Shown: in pieces, positions 26,475 through 34,859 of the stretch
How the letters are laid out: each line of letters begins with the position of its first letter
How positions within the stretch are numbered: the first letter of the stretch is position 1
DNA from: JAUIIK01 sp963709995
GTDB taxonomy: Bacteria; Chloroflexota; Chloroflexia; Thermomicrobiales; CFX8
Assembly (NCBI GenBank): GCA_963709995.1
Contig: CAVPYN010000014.1
Span: 173,288-237,287 of the forward strand
Length of the DNA: 64,000 nt
Direction of reading: 5' to 3'
Translations under genes and position numbers: made by a program
Notes under the pieces: model-generated
Database searches by the model: none
The model's input: only the letters and a program-made list of their open reading frames with translations
Told to the model about the DNA's origin: nothing

Positions 26475-27056
26475 ATGAGCCCGCCGCGAGCGCATTGGGT
26501 GGGAACTCACCATCGCTGGCGATGGATCGCTGGAGTGCTGCCCGTTGCGCTCCTGGCACTCCTCCCGGCGGCTGGCAGTGCTCACGCATTTCTGGATCGC
26601 AGCGATCCGGAGCAGAACGCCATCGTTCCGGCGTCGCCTGATGCAGTGCGGCTCTGGTTCACAGAGCCACTTGAAGAGCAGTACAGCGCAGCACGACTCT
26701 ACGACGTTCAGGGCAACAAAGTGGAGACTTCGGACAGCTACGTCGACGACAACGATCCCTCCTTGCTCGTCCTTCCGATTTCGACCGATCTCGAGCGCGG
26801 CACATATACCGTCGCCTGGCGCAACATCTCAGCCTCCGACGGGCATCCTTCCGAAGGGTTGCTGACCTTTACGATTGGATCGGGCCGGGATGTGCAACTC
26901 CCAGCTCCGCCGGAAACGCCTGACTTTGGCGGTCCGCCAACGTTTGTAGAGGCTATCGGTCGTTGGCTCGCCCTGCTTGGTGCTGCTGGTGTTGTAGGGA
27001 TCTTAATCGACCGGGCATTGGATCGTCTTGCCGGCTGCAAGAGCGCTCCCTACTGA
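26475..27056 (+). CDS. CopC-domain copper-binding protein
   Basis: A 193-residue protein with a signal peptide ending SAHA and a CopC/YobA beta-barrel. The Cu(II) ligand His follows the cleavage site (AHAFLDRSDPEQ), and the second His sits in ISASDGHPSEGLLTF, as in CopC. A transmembrane helix starts at IGRWLALLGAAGVVG, which in YcnJ-type fusions leads directly into CopD. Here the frame ends 29 bases into the next ORF. The next frame, read back, gives the expected continuation (HWIVLPAARALP), so the two ORFs look like one split CopC-CopD gene. Confidence 0.85.
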   Translation: MSPPRAHWVGTHHRWRWIAGVLPVALLALLPAAGSAHAFLDRSDPEQNAIVPASPDAVRLWFTEPLEEQYSAARLYDVQGNKVETSDSYVDDNDPSLLVLPISTDLERGTYTVAWRNISASDGHPSEGLLTFTIGSGRDVQLPAPPETPDFGGPPTFVEAIGRWLALLGAAGVVGILIDRALDRLAGCKSAPY

Positions 27057-28713
27057 GGATCGGGAGCGTACGTCGAATGCGTTGCGGTGGCTCGGGATCC
27101 TTTGTGTTGTTATTGCCCTCGCCGGTGGCGCTATCAGTCTGCTCAACCAGGTCCTTACGGTCGAGGCGCCATTTTCATTAAGGGCTACGAACCAGCTGTT
27201 GATTGAGAGCGACTTTGGCCGACTATTGACGGTGCGGATCGTAGCCCTGCTGCTGCTCGGCGTCATCTTCTTCCAACCTGTCTGGCGCGCTGTAACGACC
27301 GGCGCGCGCGTTCGTTGGGCCATCGTGGTCGTGTCACTTGGCTTGTTCCTGCCGTTCGCGTTGAACAGCCATGCCGACGCCGTCCGACCCGGCCGGGCTG
27401 CGGCGGTAGCTAACGACTTCATCCACCTGCTAGCCGCAAGTATCTGGGTAGGCGGCTTGTTTGCACTGGTTATCACCGTCCTCGTCTGGGTACGCAATCT
27501 GGAGCTTGAGGATCGCAGAAACGCGCTCGTAACGATCATCCCACGATTCTCAAGCCTTGCGATCATCAGCGTGATCTTGCTCAGCACGAGCGGGCTCTAC
27601 TCGGCATGGCTTCAGGTTGGGAACCTCACTGCGTTAACCGCAACAGACTACGGCCAGACACTGATTGTCAAATTGCTCCTGGTTGGCTCAATGCTCGTGC
27701 TTGGCGCAATCGATTTGACGATCCTGGAGCCTCGCTTGCGCCGCGCCGCCGGATCTGGGAAAGGGTTTCGCCGGACCTTGATGGCGGAAGGGGCATTCGC
27801 AATTGCCGTGTTGTTAGCGACTGGCATTCTGACCAGCCTTCCGACTGCGCGGGGAGTGCTCGAATCCGAATCTGGCCGCAACGTCTTTCACATTACAGAG
27901 GGAGACGTTCATGTTTCACTGTACGTTTCGCCGGGCGCGGTTGGGAGCAATCGCTACACCGCCGTTTTCGACTTGTCAGGCAACGAGGAAGTACCGGCAG
28001 CGTCGCAAGTAGCCTTGCGTGCCTCAACAGCTGGGATCGTGCAAGGAGTGCACGAGATTCTCCTTGAACCAACCGGCAGGAATCGTTACGAGGCCTCGGG
28101 CAGTGAACTAAGCGTCGTCGGAGACTGGCAACTCGAAGTGCTCCTGCGGCGGCCGAATACGAATGAATGGCGAGTGGCTACAGCAATTGAGGTCCGCGAT
28201 GAAGCGCCAGCGCAGCGCGCCCCTGGCCCATCTCCGCGTTTTGTGGGGACTACTGGGTTGATCTGGGTGCTTATCGCTGTGGGTTCGATCCCGGTCATTG
28301 TGCTGGGACTACGACATGAGCGCGACTGGTTACCGATAACCGCCGGATTCATATTGTTAGCTGCTAGCGCCGCTGGGCTTGCAACAAGTCTCAGTATGGT
28401 CGGTGGCATCGCCGATGACGCAAATCCGATCCCGGCAACAGCTTCATCAATAAGCCAGGGACAGGCCCTGTTCTTAGTAAACTGCGCTGCATGCCATGGC
28501 ACTGACGCCTCCGGCACGGGCCCGGCACTCGAGTTGAGAAATAGTCCCAACGCCGATCTCACAGCATCCCATGTCGAGAATCACACCGACCAGCAGTTGC
28601 ACGCCTGGATCCGCAACGGGATTGGCGGAACCCAAATGGCCGGATTCGAGAGTAGGCTGACGGACGACGAAATCTGGAACCTCGTCAACTACATCCGCAG
28701 TTTGCGCTCGTAG
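27028..28713 (+). CDS. CopD-type membrane protein with C-terminal c-type cytochrome
   Basis: A 561-residue polytopic protein. Residues 15-265 are a CopD domain with about seven transmembrane helices and conserved His (LNSHADAV, NDFIHLLAASIWVGG). An extracytoplasmic beta domain (about 285-400) and two more helices follow. The C-terminal about 85 residues are a monohaem cytochrome c with CAACH and a distal Met region (GTQMAGFESRLTDDEIWNLV). The TTG start at 27028 is the first in frame; the true N-terminus may come from a frameshift out of the CopC gene. Likely role: copper uptake or copper-linked electron transfer to a terminal oxidase. Confidence 0.85.
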   Translation: MPAARALPTEDRERTSNALRWLGILCVVIALAGGAISLLNQVLTVEAPFSLRATNQLLIESDFGRLLTVRIVALLLLGVIFFQPVWRAVTTGARVRWAIVVVSLGLFLPFALNSHADAVRPGRAAAVANDFIHLLAASIWVGGLFALVITVLVWVRNLELEDRRNALVTIIPRFSSLAIISVILLSTSGLYSAWLQVGNLTALTATDYGQTLIVKLLLVGSMLVLGAIDLTILEPRLRRAAGSGKGFRRTLMAEGAFAIAVLLATGILTSLPTARGVLESESGRNVFHITEGDVHVSLYVSPGAVGSNRYTAVFDLSGNEEVPAASQVALRASTAGIVQGVHEILLEPTGRNRYEASGSELSVVGDWQLEVLLRRPNTNEWRVATAIEVRDEAPAQRAPGPSPRFVGTTGLIWVLIAVGSIPVIVLGLRHERDWLPITAGFILLAASAAGLATSLSMVGGIADDANPIPATASSISQGQALFLVNCAACHGTDASGTGPALELRNSPNADLTASHVENHTDQQLHAWIRNGIGGTQMAGFESRLTDDEIWNLVNYIRSLRS

Positions 28714-28740
28714 TACGGGTTCGAGTCTTTTGAAGAAGCT

Positions 28741-29301
28741 TTAGTCGATGTTCCCAATGCTAGCTGCCTTCCGCCGCTGCGAGAAGGCGTATGCAAGCAG
28801 CAGCGCCACCGCGACGCCAACCACCCCAAAGAGCGCAAGGGTCTGAACGAAATTCGCGATCGACGAGAATCTGGAACTGCTGGCAGGGATTGCATGAATC
28901 CAGGTTTCCGTCTCGAATTCACCGCCCGAGCCGGTTACGCCGACGGGCATCGTCGCGTCGGCTTGCTGACCATCGAGTTTCAAGCGAGTTGAGATCATCC
29001 AACGCCCTGGCTCGGGCAATTCGATAACCCCCTGGAACGTGCACGCCGTGTCAGCTAGCAGCGAAGCGGAGATCGACACATCTCCGCGCTGGCCGATGAG
29101 CGAATCCGCTTCAAACACATCGCATGGTTGAGGTTCGAGAACTTCGACTTTGACGAGTAATAGATTGTCAGTCTCAGTCGCTGTCAGACGGGCATAGCCG
29201 ACATCCATGGCACCTTCGTGCGCTAGTACTGTGAAGTTGCTGGCAAGTATCGCGATCGTGACTGCAATGGTGGCGCTCTTGATCCTTGAGACGGTCGACA
29301 T
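28741..29301 (-). CDS. Exported protein with C-terminal membrane anchor
   Basis: A 186-residue protein convergent with the copper operon. It has a signal peptide (AVTIAILASNFTVLA), a mature start HEGAMDVGYARL, a beta-sandwich-like domain with two Cys (QPCDVFE, DTACTFQ) that may pair, and a C-terminal transmembrane helix (about residues 152-172) with a basic tail. Layout mirrors the 25626 gene product, which suggests related periplasmic metal or redox-chaperone work. No named family. Confidence 0.65.
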   Translation of the reverse strand: MSTVSRIKSATIAVTIAILASNFTVLAHEGAMDVGYARLTATETDNLLLVKVEVLEPQPCDVFEADSLIGQRGDVSISASLLADTACTFQGVIELPEPGRWMISTRLKLDGQQADATMPVGVTGSGGEFETETWIHAIPASSSRFSSIANFVQTLALFGVVGVAVALLLAYAFSQRRKAASIGNID

Positions 29302-29705
29302 GACGATGGTTATCCTGACTTCTCGGACTCTGTGTCTTTATTGGTCAGTAATGTCTACTGTGCTCAGATAGCTGGTGATCCACGTCTTGCTTCTATACTA
29401 TATGCCATCCCAACGACACCAATCGAACGCAGGATCGTCAGCGAGTTGGCGCTCCCGGAACAATCACAGTTCTTCGGGAAGGGGCCGGGTCCGTTCAAAC
29501 GTGGAAGTCCCGAAGGACCAGAAGGAGCGCGAACAACGGTGCTAGGGGCTAGCATCCGTGCTACAGCAGATTTACCTTCGGAACTTGCCCTCTCGATACT
29601 CGCTACGCTCACCTTACTCTGATGAAGTACATTGTGATGAGCAAATGAAGAACATGACGTCCGGGTTAGAGTGTTGGTCGTTAGCGATCGAAAGGGGGGC
29701 AAGTG
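29302..29705. other. Intergenic region between divergent genes, about 400 bp
   Basis: No convincing coding frame. A TATACT hexamer at about 29394-29399 resembles a -10 box but lacks a -35 partner at proper spacing. It should contain promoters for the exported protein (left) and the patatin gene (right). Confidence 0.35.
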
Positions 29706-31550
29706 ATGCAGACGCCAGCGACCTTGTTTCTGGACGGTCTAACCACGGACGAGCTTGATCAGCTGGAAAACAGTTTGGAAAGACGTCGTTTTTCGGACGG
29801 CAACACCATTCTCGCAGAGGGGGATGCTCCGAGCGAGCTGTACATCATCTTGTCCGGCCTGGCGACTGTTTCAAAGGTAGATTCCTCTCAGGTTGAGCAC
29901 CGGATTTCCACCGTTGGGCGTGGTGATTCGATTGGTGAAATGTCGCTTCTCACCGGGCAATCGGTCTCCGCGACCGTGCGGGCAGTCGGTGACGTTGAGG
30001 TTCTGGTGCTTCCTGCAGGTGACTTCGACCAGATCTTTGCCCGATTTCCCCAGCTGTACAGAAATGTCGGAAGTATTCTCTCGACGCGCCTGATGCATAC
30101 GAATCGGCGCGCCGTAAGGCAACACCAGGGACACATTACGCTTCTCGTCGATCATGGAGCGCCAGAACTCTTGGGCTGGGCGGTCGCTAGCAGTGTCGCC
30201 TGGCATTCCCGCCGGCCAACGGTATTGGTATCGCATGACAATGGTGAACCCGATCCAACGCTCCGCACACTTGCTGCCGCACGAACTCCAACCGGTGAAC
30301 AGCTTCCATTCGGAGCGCAAAAGGGCCGGGGAACTGACCGGGGCGCCTATGGCGCAGTCCTTATGCTTGTGACGAAGGAGGAGGAGTTCTCGCAGCAGCG
30401 CTTCCATCGGATGATCGAAACACTGCGCGATCAGTATGCATACGTCCTTGTCCAGACGCGTGACCTGGAGCTAGCCGCTCATCTTGAGGCCAAGAAGATC
30501 ACCCTCCTGGGGCCAGATGGTCGATTTGAGGCAGCACAGGAGAGCGGTTCAGACTACGCATTGCAAGGTTGGTCAACATCGTCCCGGCACGGTAGGCCCG
30601 GTTCAGATGGAACTATTCCGGTGTCTGCGCCCTCGGCGACTGAGATTGAGGCGCTGTCTCGCGGGGTTCTGCCAATCAGTGAAGCGGCAGGGCAGTCTAT
30701 TGGTTGGGTCGCGAGGGACATATCGAGTTGCAAGATCGGACTTGCGCTGGGTGCTGGCGCAGTTAAGGGCTATGCACATATTGGCGTTCTTCAGGTGCTC
30801 GAGAGGCTGAATGTGCCCGTCGACTACATTGCGGGCACGAGCATCGGCGCGGCTGTTGCATCTGCGTACGCTGTAGGTTTTCCCTTGTCCGCGTGCGAAC
30901 GCGTAATGGACCAGGTCGGAAAGCACGCCTTCAAGATCGCCGTGCCTCGCTATGGGATACTCTCCAACTCCGGGATCCAGCAAGGTCTCCGCCGCGTCGT
31001 GCGGGACAGGCGCATCGAAGATCTCCATATTCCGCTCGCAATCGTTGCCGCTGACATCGAAACTGGTCGCGAGGTCGTCTTCAGGCGTGGGCTGCTGTGG
31101 CCTGCCATACTGGCCAGTATGGCTATTCCCGGCGTCTATCCCGCTGTCCCAATTGGCGATCACATACTCGTGGACGGCGGAGCGGTGAATCCGGTGCCAA
31201 GCGATGCCGCATCCACTATGGGCGCTGATATCGTCATCGCCGTCAAGCTGGCTCGCCGCGCGAACGACGATCCCATCGATGCTGAATCTCTCGAACCAAC
31301 CGGGCGGGCACCCGTGGTCCTTCAGACGATTACTCGAGCGATTGACATCATGCAAGGGAAAATTGCGACCGAATCGGCTGCGGCAGCCACGATTACGGTT
31401 GAGCCGACCTTTCCGGATTTCTCGGGTTGGGGCCTGCGGACCTTTGGAGAAGGCAAACATTTCGTGGATGTTGGCCGGGCCGCGGCCGAGGAAGCCGTCC
31501 CGCGCCTCGTAGCAGCGCTGCCCTGGCTCCGGGATACACCGGTTGAGTGA
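29706..31550 (+). CDS. Cyclic-nucleotide-binding domain fused to patatin-like phospholipase
   Basis: A 614-residue protein of neuropathy-target-esterase-like design. Residues 10-130 form a CRP-type cyclic-nucleotide-binding domain with the phosphate-binding cassette GEMSLLTGQSVSATVRA. A middle region (about 150-330) follows without a clear assignment. The C-terminal patatin lipase has the oxyanion loop GAGAVKGYAHIG, nucleophile Ser379 in GTSIG and Asp490 in DGG, so the Ser-Asp dyad is complete. Expected activity: cAMP- or cGMP-regulated acyl hydrolysis of phospholipids. An adenylyl cyclase is encoded 3 kb downstream. The start is ATG 29706, with a GTG directly before it; a G-rich ribosome site precedes both. 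Confidence 0.9.
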   Translation: MQTPATLFLDGLTTDELDQLENSLERRRFSDGNTILAEGDAPSELYIILSGLATVSKVDSSQVEHRISTVGRGDSIGEMSLLTGQSVSATVRAVGDVEVLVLPAGDFDQIFARFPQLYRNVGSILSTRLMHTNRRAVRQHQGHITLLVDHGAPELLGWAVASSVAWHSRRPTVLVSHDNGEPDPTLRTLAAARTPTGEQLPFGAQKGRGTDRGAYGAVLMLVTKEEEFSQQRFHRMIETLRDQYAYVLVQTRDLELAAHLEAKKITLLGPDGRFEAAQESGSDYALQGWSTSSRHGRPGSDGTIPVSAPSATEIEALSRGVLPISEAAGQSIGWVARDISSCKIGLALGAGAVKGYAHIGVLQVLERLNVPVDYIAGTSIGAAVASAYAVGFPLSACERVMDQVGKHAFKIAVPRYGILSNSGIQQGLRRVVRDRRIEDLHIPLAIVAADIETGREVVFRRGLLWPAILASMAIPGVYPAVPIGDHILVDGGAVNPVPSDAASTMGADIVIAVKLARRANDDPIDAESLEPTGRAPVVLQTITRAIDIMQGKIATESAAAATITVEPTFPDFSGWGLRTFGEGKHFVDVGRAAAEEAVPRLVAALPWLRDTPVE

Positions 31551-31563
31551 TTTGGGTCATGTA

Positions 31564-31592
31564 TTGATTAATTGTGTGGCATCTCCTATGCT
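31564..31592 (+). promoter_or_regulatory. Sigma-70-like promoter of the Thr-rich peptide gene
   Basis: TTGATT and TATGCT are separated by 17 bases and lie about 50 bases upstream of the GTG start. Both match housekeeping -35/-10 elements well. Confidence 0.5.
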
Positions 31593-31643
31593 GGTGTTGC
31601 GTTGGCAAATTCATCGTGTTCTATCGTAGATTGGGGTGGCACA

Positions 31644-31898
31644 GTGACCACGACGACCCAGGATGTCGAGACCGTAGTTGATCAGCTCAAGCACCTTCAT
31701 GGTACCTTGACGCCCACACAACAGTCCGTTCTAACCTATATTGTGGAAACAGCTCGAACCACAGGGACCACCGGTACGACCGACGATGTAACCGGGTATA
31801 CCGCAACTGACACGACGTGGACCGGGCTGACTACCTGGTTGTCGGCTACGACAACGACCACAACGACGACGACAACTACAGCCACCACCACAACCTGA
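31644..31898 (+). CDS. Thr-rich small peptide with leader-like helix
   Basis: An 84-residue protein starting at GTG 31644 after GGGGTGG. The first about 38 residues form an amphipathic, leader-like helix region (DVETVVDQLKHLHG, then LTPTQQSVLTYIVETAR). The last 46 residues contain about 29 Thr, ending in a run of 11 Thr, Ala and 4 Thr. All four Thr codons are mixed in that run, so it is maintained as protein sequence rather than by DNA slippage. It has its own promoter and hairpin. It sits between the patatin lipase and the acyl ligase/E1 genes. It could be a ribosomally made, modified peptide precursor or a heavily phosphorylated or glycosylated protein. No family recognised. Confidence 0.6.
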   Translation: MTTTTQDVETVVDQLKHLHGTLTPTQQSVLTYIVETARTTGTTGTTDDVTGYTATDTTWTGLTTWLSATTTTTTTTTTTATTTT

Positions 31899-32002
31899 CA
31901 GTGGCTGAACAGTTCGTTGTACGGTTCAGTTCTCGAGGCTGAATAAGACTCAAGTATCGGACATTCCACGGGCAAACTGCGCTCATAGGTACAAGGCGAA
32001 AT

Positions 32003-32033
32003 GCGACCCCTGGTGTCGGGCACCGGGGGTCGC
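32003..32033 (+). terminator. Hairpin downstream of the Thr-rich gene
   Basis: GCGACCCC pairs with GGGGTCGC and an inner GGTG/CACC stem continues it, giving a long GC-rich hairpin. No U-tract follows (GAGTCTCATT), so it is a weak intrinsic terminator or an RNA-stability element. Confidence 0.4.
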
Positions 32034-32154
32034 GAGTCTCATTCCCCATAAGTGTCTTAGCTGCGAGCTACAGAATAGTTGAATTCAGTGGAGTTCTGGA
32101 GCGCCAACACGCATCGGTGCGCCCAAGACGTAGGTCGAAATCGTGGAGGCCGCA

Positions 32155-33741
32155 ATGCAGACGCTCTGTGTACTTCTCAGTAACTCGGTGCAACGCTTTG
32201 GCACGTTACCAGCCGTCAAGACTGGCGACGGAAAGGAATCTTGGAGCTATGCCGAGCTTGGCGATGCGGCAAGCCAGGTAGCAGGTTATCTGGCTACCCA
32301 GGGTATTCAGAGGCATGATCGCGTCATTCTGTGGGGTACGAACTCTCCGGAATGGGTAGCTGCGTTCTTCGGCGTGCAGATTCTCGGAGCCGTGGCTGTT
32401 CCGCTCGATCTGCGAAGCCGCGAAGACCTGTTGCTTCGCGTCGCGGAGCAGACCGAACCTGCACATTACTTTGTGGGCCGCGATCAACTCGCCACGCTTT
32501 CATCGCCGCTGACCTCCTTTACAGTACTCGACGATCTGATGGATCAAGTGGGTTCTTCTCCGGCCAGAGCGCTGGACGAATCACCAGCTCAGCCTGATGA
32601 CACTGCCGAACTGGTTTTCACATCGGGCACAACCGGTTCGCCCAAGGGTGTCATCTTGAGCCATCGGAATATTGCGAGCAACGTGGAGATGGCCCGCTAT
32701 GCGTTGCCACCGACGCCCGACCTGCGCCTGCTGTCTTTGCTCCCGCTTAGCCACATGTTTGAACAGACTATTGGATTGATGACCCCTCTATCTGGCGGAT
32801 CTTCCATTACCTACGTCCAGAGTCTCCGGCCCGATGTCATATTCAAAGCGATGGCTTCTCAGCGCATTACGCACATGCTCTGTGTCCCGCAGGTACTACA
32901 ACTCTTTCGTGCGGGAATCGAGCGGGAACTGGCGCGGCAGAATCGCGAACGGCCCTTTAAGATCATGTACGATGTGGCGCGAGTTCTTCCATTGAGCGCT
33001 CGCCGGCGCGTTTTTCGAGCCGTCCATGAGCGCTTTGGAGGCACCTTCGATTGCTTCCTCGTTGGTGGAGCGCATCTTGATCCGGGACTGGCTCGCTGGT
33101 GGGAACGGCTCGGTGTGCGCGTTGTGCAAGGCTACGGTATGACCGAAGCATCTCCCATGGTGACCGCAAATCGCCCGGATGATCGCGATTTGGAATCGGT
33201 TGGACGAGCACTGCCGGGTGTAGAACTCAAGATCAGCGAGGAAGGTGAAATCCTCGTGCAGGGTCCAAATCTCACGTCTGGCTACTGGCAGAATCCTGAG
33301 GCGACTGCCGAGGCATTTATCGACGGCTGGTACCGCACCGGAGATTTTGGCGAAATCGATGCTCATGAACGGGTGCACCTGAGAGGACGACTGAAGAACA
33401 TGATCGTGCTCTCCAACGGAATGAAGGTCCATCCCGAGGATATCGAGCCACTGCTCGTTCGTGACAATCGCGTTGCGGAGGCGGTAGTTGTCGGACTTGG
33501 CCCGGAGCAAGATGTTGAGGTGCACGCCATACTCAAACTATCCGACGAGACTGCCGAAGTAGCAGAAATACTCAGCTCGGCCAACGCCAGCCTGGCGCCC
33601 CATCAACGCATCCGTGGCGCAACGATCTGGCCAGACGAGGAATTTCCGATGACGCATACGCTGAAAATCAAGCGTCATGAGGTCAAGGATCGCGTCGAGA
33701 AGATGCGATCAGGGGTGCTGATCGCTTCGCACGACGGGTAA
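32155..33741 (+). CDS. AMP-dependent acyl-CoA synthetase / fatty-acyl-AMP ligase
   Basis: A 528-residue adenylate-forming enzyme. The P-loop-like motif is LVFTSGTTGSPKGVILSH, then QGYGMTEASPM (A5 region), YRTGDFGEID (A7) and LRGRLKNMIVLSNGMKVHPE (A8 hinge). The C-terminal lysine region FPMTHTLKIKRHEVK is present. Expected reaction: carboxylate plus ATP to acyl-AMP, then thioester with CoA or a carrier. GGAGG six bases before the ATG at 32155 fixes the start. It is followed by the E1-like gene about 80 bases later, so the two are likely co-transcribed. Confidence 0.9.
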   Translation: MQTLCVLLSNSVQRFGTLPAVKTGDGKESWSYAELGDAASQVAGYLATQGIQRHDRVILWGTNSPEWVAAFFGVQILGAVAVPLDLRSREDLLLRVAEQTEPAHYFVGRDQLATLSSPLTSFTVLDDLMDQVGSSPARALDESPAQPDDTAELVFTSGTTGSPKGVILSHRNIASNVEMARYALPPTPDLRLLSLLPLSHMFEQTIGLMTPLSGGSSITYVQSLRPDVIFKAMASQRITHMLCVPQVLQLFRAGIERELARQNRERPFKIMYDVARVLPLSARRRVFRAVHERFGGTFDCFLVGGAHLDPGLARWWERLGVRVVQGYGMTEASPMVTANRPDDRDLESVGRALPGVELKISEEGEILVQGPNLTSGYWQNPEATAEAFIDGWYRTGDFGEIDAHERVHLRGRLKNMIVLSNGMKVHPEDIEPLLVRDNRVAEAVVVGLGPEQDVEVHAILKLSDETAEVAEILSSANASLAPHQRIRGATIWPDEEFPMTHTLKIKRHEVKDRVEKMRSGVLIASHDG

Positions 33742-33821
33742 GGGATAGGTAGGGTGAGGTTCATGTCGATGACAGGTGTCAGAGCGAAAACTCAGACAGC
33801 CGACCCGGGAATAGCGTATTC

Positions 33822-34784
33822 ATGAGTGTAGATGATACCTCGGTTCTTGTTTCACACAGGCTTTCGACAGGGCAGGAGATTCACTTACCGGCGCACGAGG
33901 ATTTTTACCGGCAGTTCACAACGAGGAACGCCGGCGTCATATCGGCTGCTGATCAGCAGCGCTTGCGTAACGCAACTATCCTCGTTGCCGGATGTGGGTC
34001 GGTGGGTGGAGCAGCCGTCGAACCGTTGATTCGTTTCGGCGCAGAGCGCCTTGTGCTTGTGGAACCAGACGCATATGATCTCCATAATCTAAACCGGCAG
34101 AATATGCGCATCCAAGACATCGGTAGAAACAAGGCCGAAGGGTTGCGCGAGCGCGTCAGTGATATCAATCCGTATGCAGATATTGGTGTGGAAACCGATG
34201 GGATCACCGAGGACAACGTCGAACGGCTCGTACAGAATGCGGATATTGTCATCGATGGCGTCGACGTGACGACGAAGTCACCGCTGTTTATGAAATTCCT
34301 GCTGCATAAGCAAGCGAAACGATATCGGAAACCGGTGATCTCAGGCTACGATGTGGCCGGTTTGCAACTTTTGCGCATCTATGACTACCGCAATCCTTCG
34401 GTTCAGGTGCTCCAAGGCGCTGTGAAGGAAAGCGAAATCGCGTCAATACAACCCTTCCAGTTCCTTCGTCGTGTGGTGCCAATCGCCGCGCTACCGTACG
34501 AAATCATTAGCGAGTTGCGCCACCAGATACGTGGCGAGCGTAACAGCTTCCCGCAGATTGTCTATACCGCGAACCTGTTTGGTGTGATGGCGTTGCCGGC
34601 CATGCTTGAAATCCTGGCCGGTCGGCCGATCAAGCAACGAATCATCTGCGATGTTCCGACAATGCTCCGGCCAGCACGCGAGCGAGCGAGGGTTCTGGTT
34701 TCGCGGCTTCGTGGTCTGTACCATCTCAACAATGAGTTTCGACAGTCAAATCGCAACCGTTCATCTGATAAGGTGCGAGACTGA
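33822..34784 (+). CDS. ThiF/MoeB/HesA-family E1-like adenylyltransferase
   Basis: A 320-residue E1-superfamily protein: nucleotide-binding VAGCGSVGGAAVE, the acidic strand end LVEPDAYDLHNLNRQN with Asn and Arg that contact ATP, and DIVIDGVDVTTKSP. I see no CxxC zinc pairs and no clear catalytic Cys in the usual crossover loop, so it may adenylate without forming a thioester. E1-like proteins activate C-termini of ubiquitin-like carriers (ThiS, MoaD) or modify peptides (MccB, azoline-forming systems). No ThiS/MoaD-type protein is visible nearby; the Thr-rich peptide is the nearest candidate partner. The gene lies between the acyl ligase and the cyclase. Confidence 0.85.
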   Translation: MSVDDTSVLVSHRLSTGQEIHLPAHEDFYRQFTTRNAGVISAADQQRLRNATILVAGCGSVGGAAVEPLIRFGAERLVLVEPDAYDLHNLNRQNMRIQDIGRNKAEGLRERVSDINPYADIGVETDGITEDNVERLVQNADIVIDGVDVTTKSPLFMKFLLHKQAKRYRKPVISGYDVAGLQLLRIYDYRNPSVQVLQGAVKESEIASIQPFQFLRRVVPIAALPYEIISELRHQIRGERNSFPQIVYTANLFGVMALPAMLEILAGRPIKQRIICDVPTMLRPARERARVLVSRLRGLYHLNNEFRQSNRNRSSDKVRD

Positions 34785-34859
34785 ACTACCGTTGAACGAT
34801 GGTTCGCGACATCTGGGAGCCTGCTGTCATTGCAGTTCACGAAAAGAAGACGACAACCT

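Noticed and set aside
28714..28740. GGGTTCGAGTC resembling a tRNA T-arm after the CopD gene
   Set aside because: No acceptor, anticodon or D-arm pairing upstream; the sequence is inside and just after a coding region.
30603..31460. 285-residue minus-strand ORF opposite the patatin gene
   Set aside because: The + strand encodes an intact lipase with catalytic residues; this frame has no homologous motifs.
31848..31896. ACG/ACA tract considered as a microsatellite or CRISPR-like repeat
   Set aside because: Units are irregular and keep the Thr reading frame with mixed codons, so it is coding low-complexity sequence.
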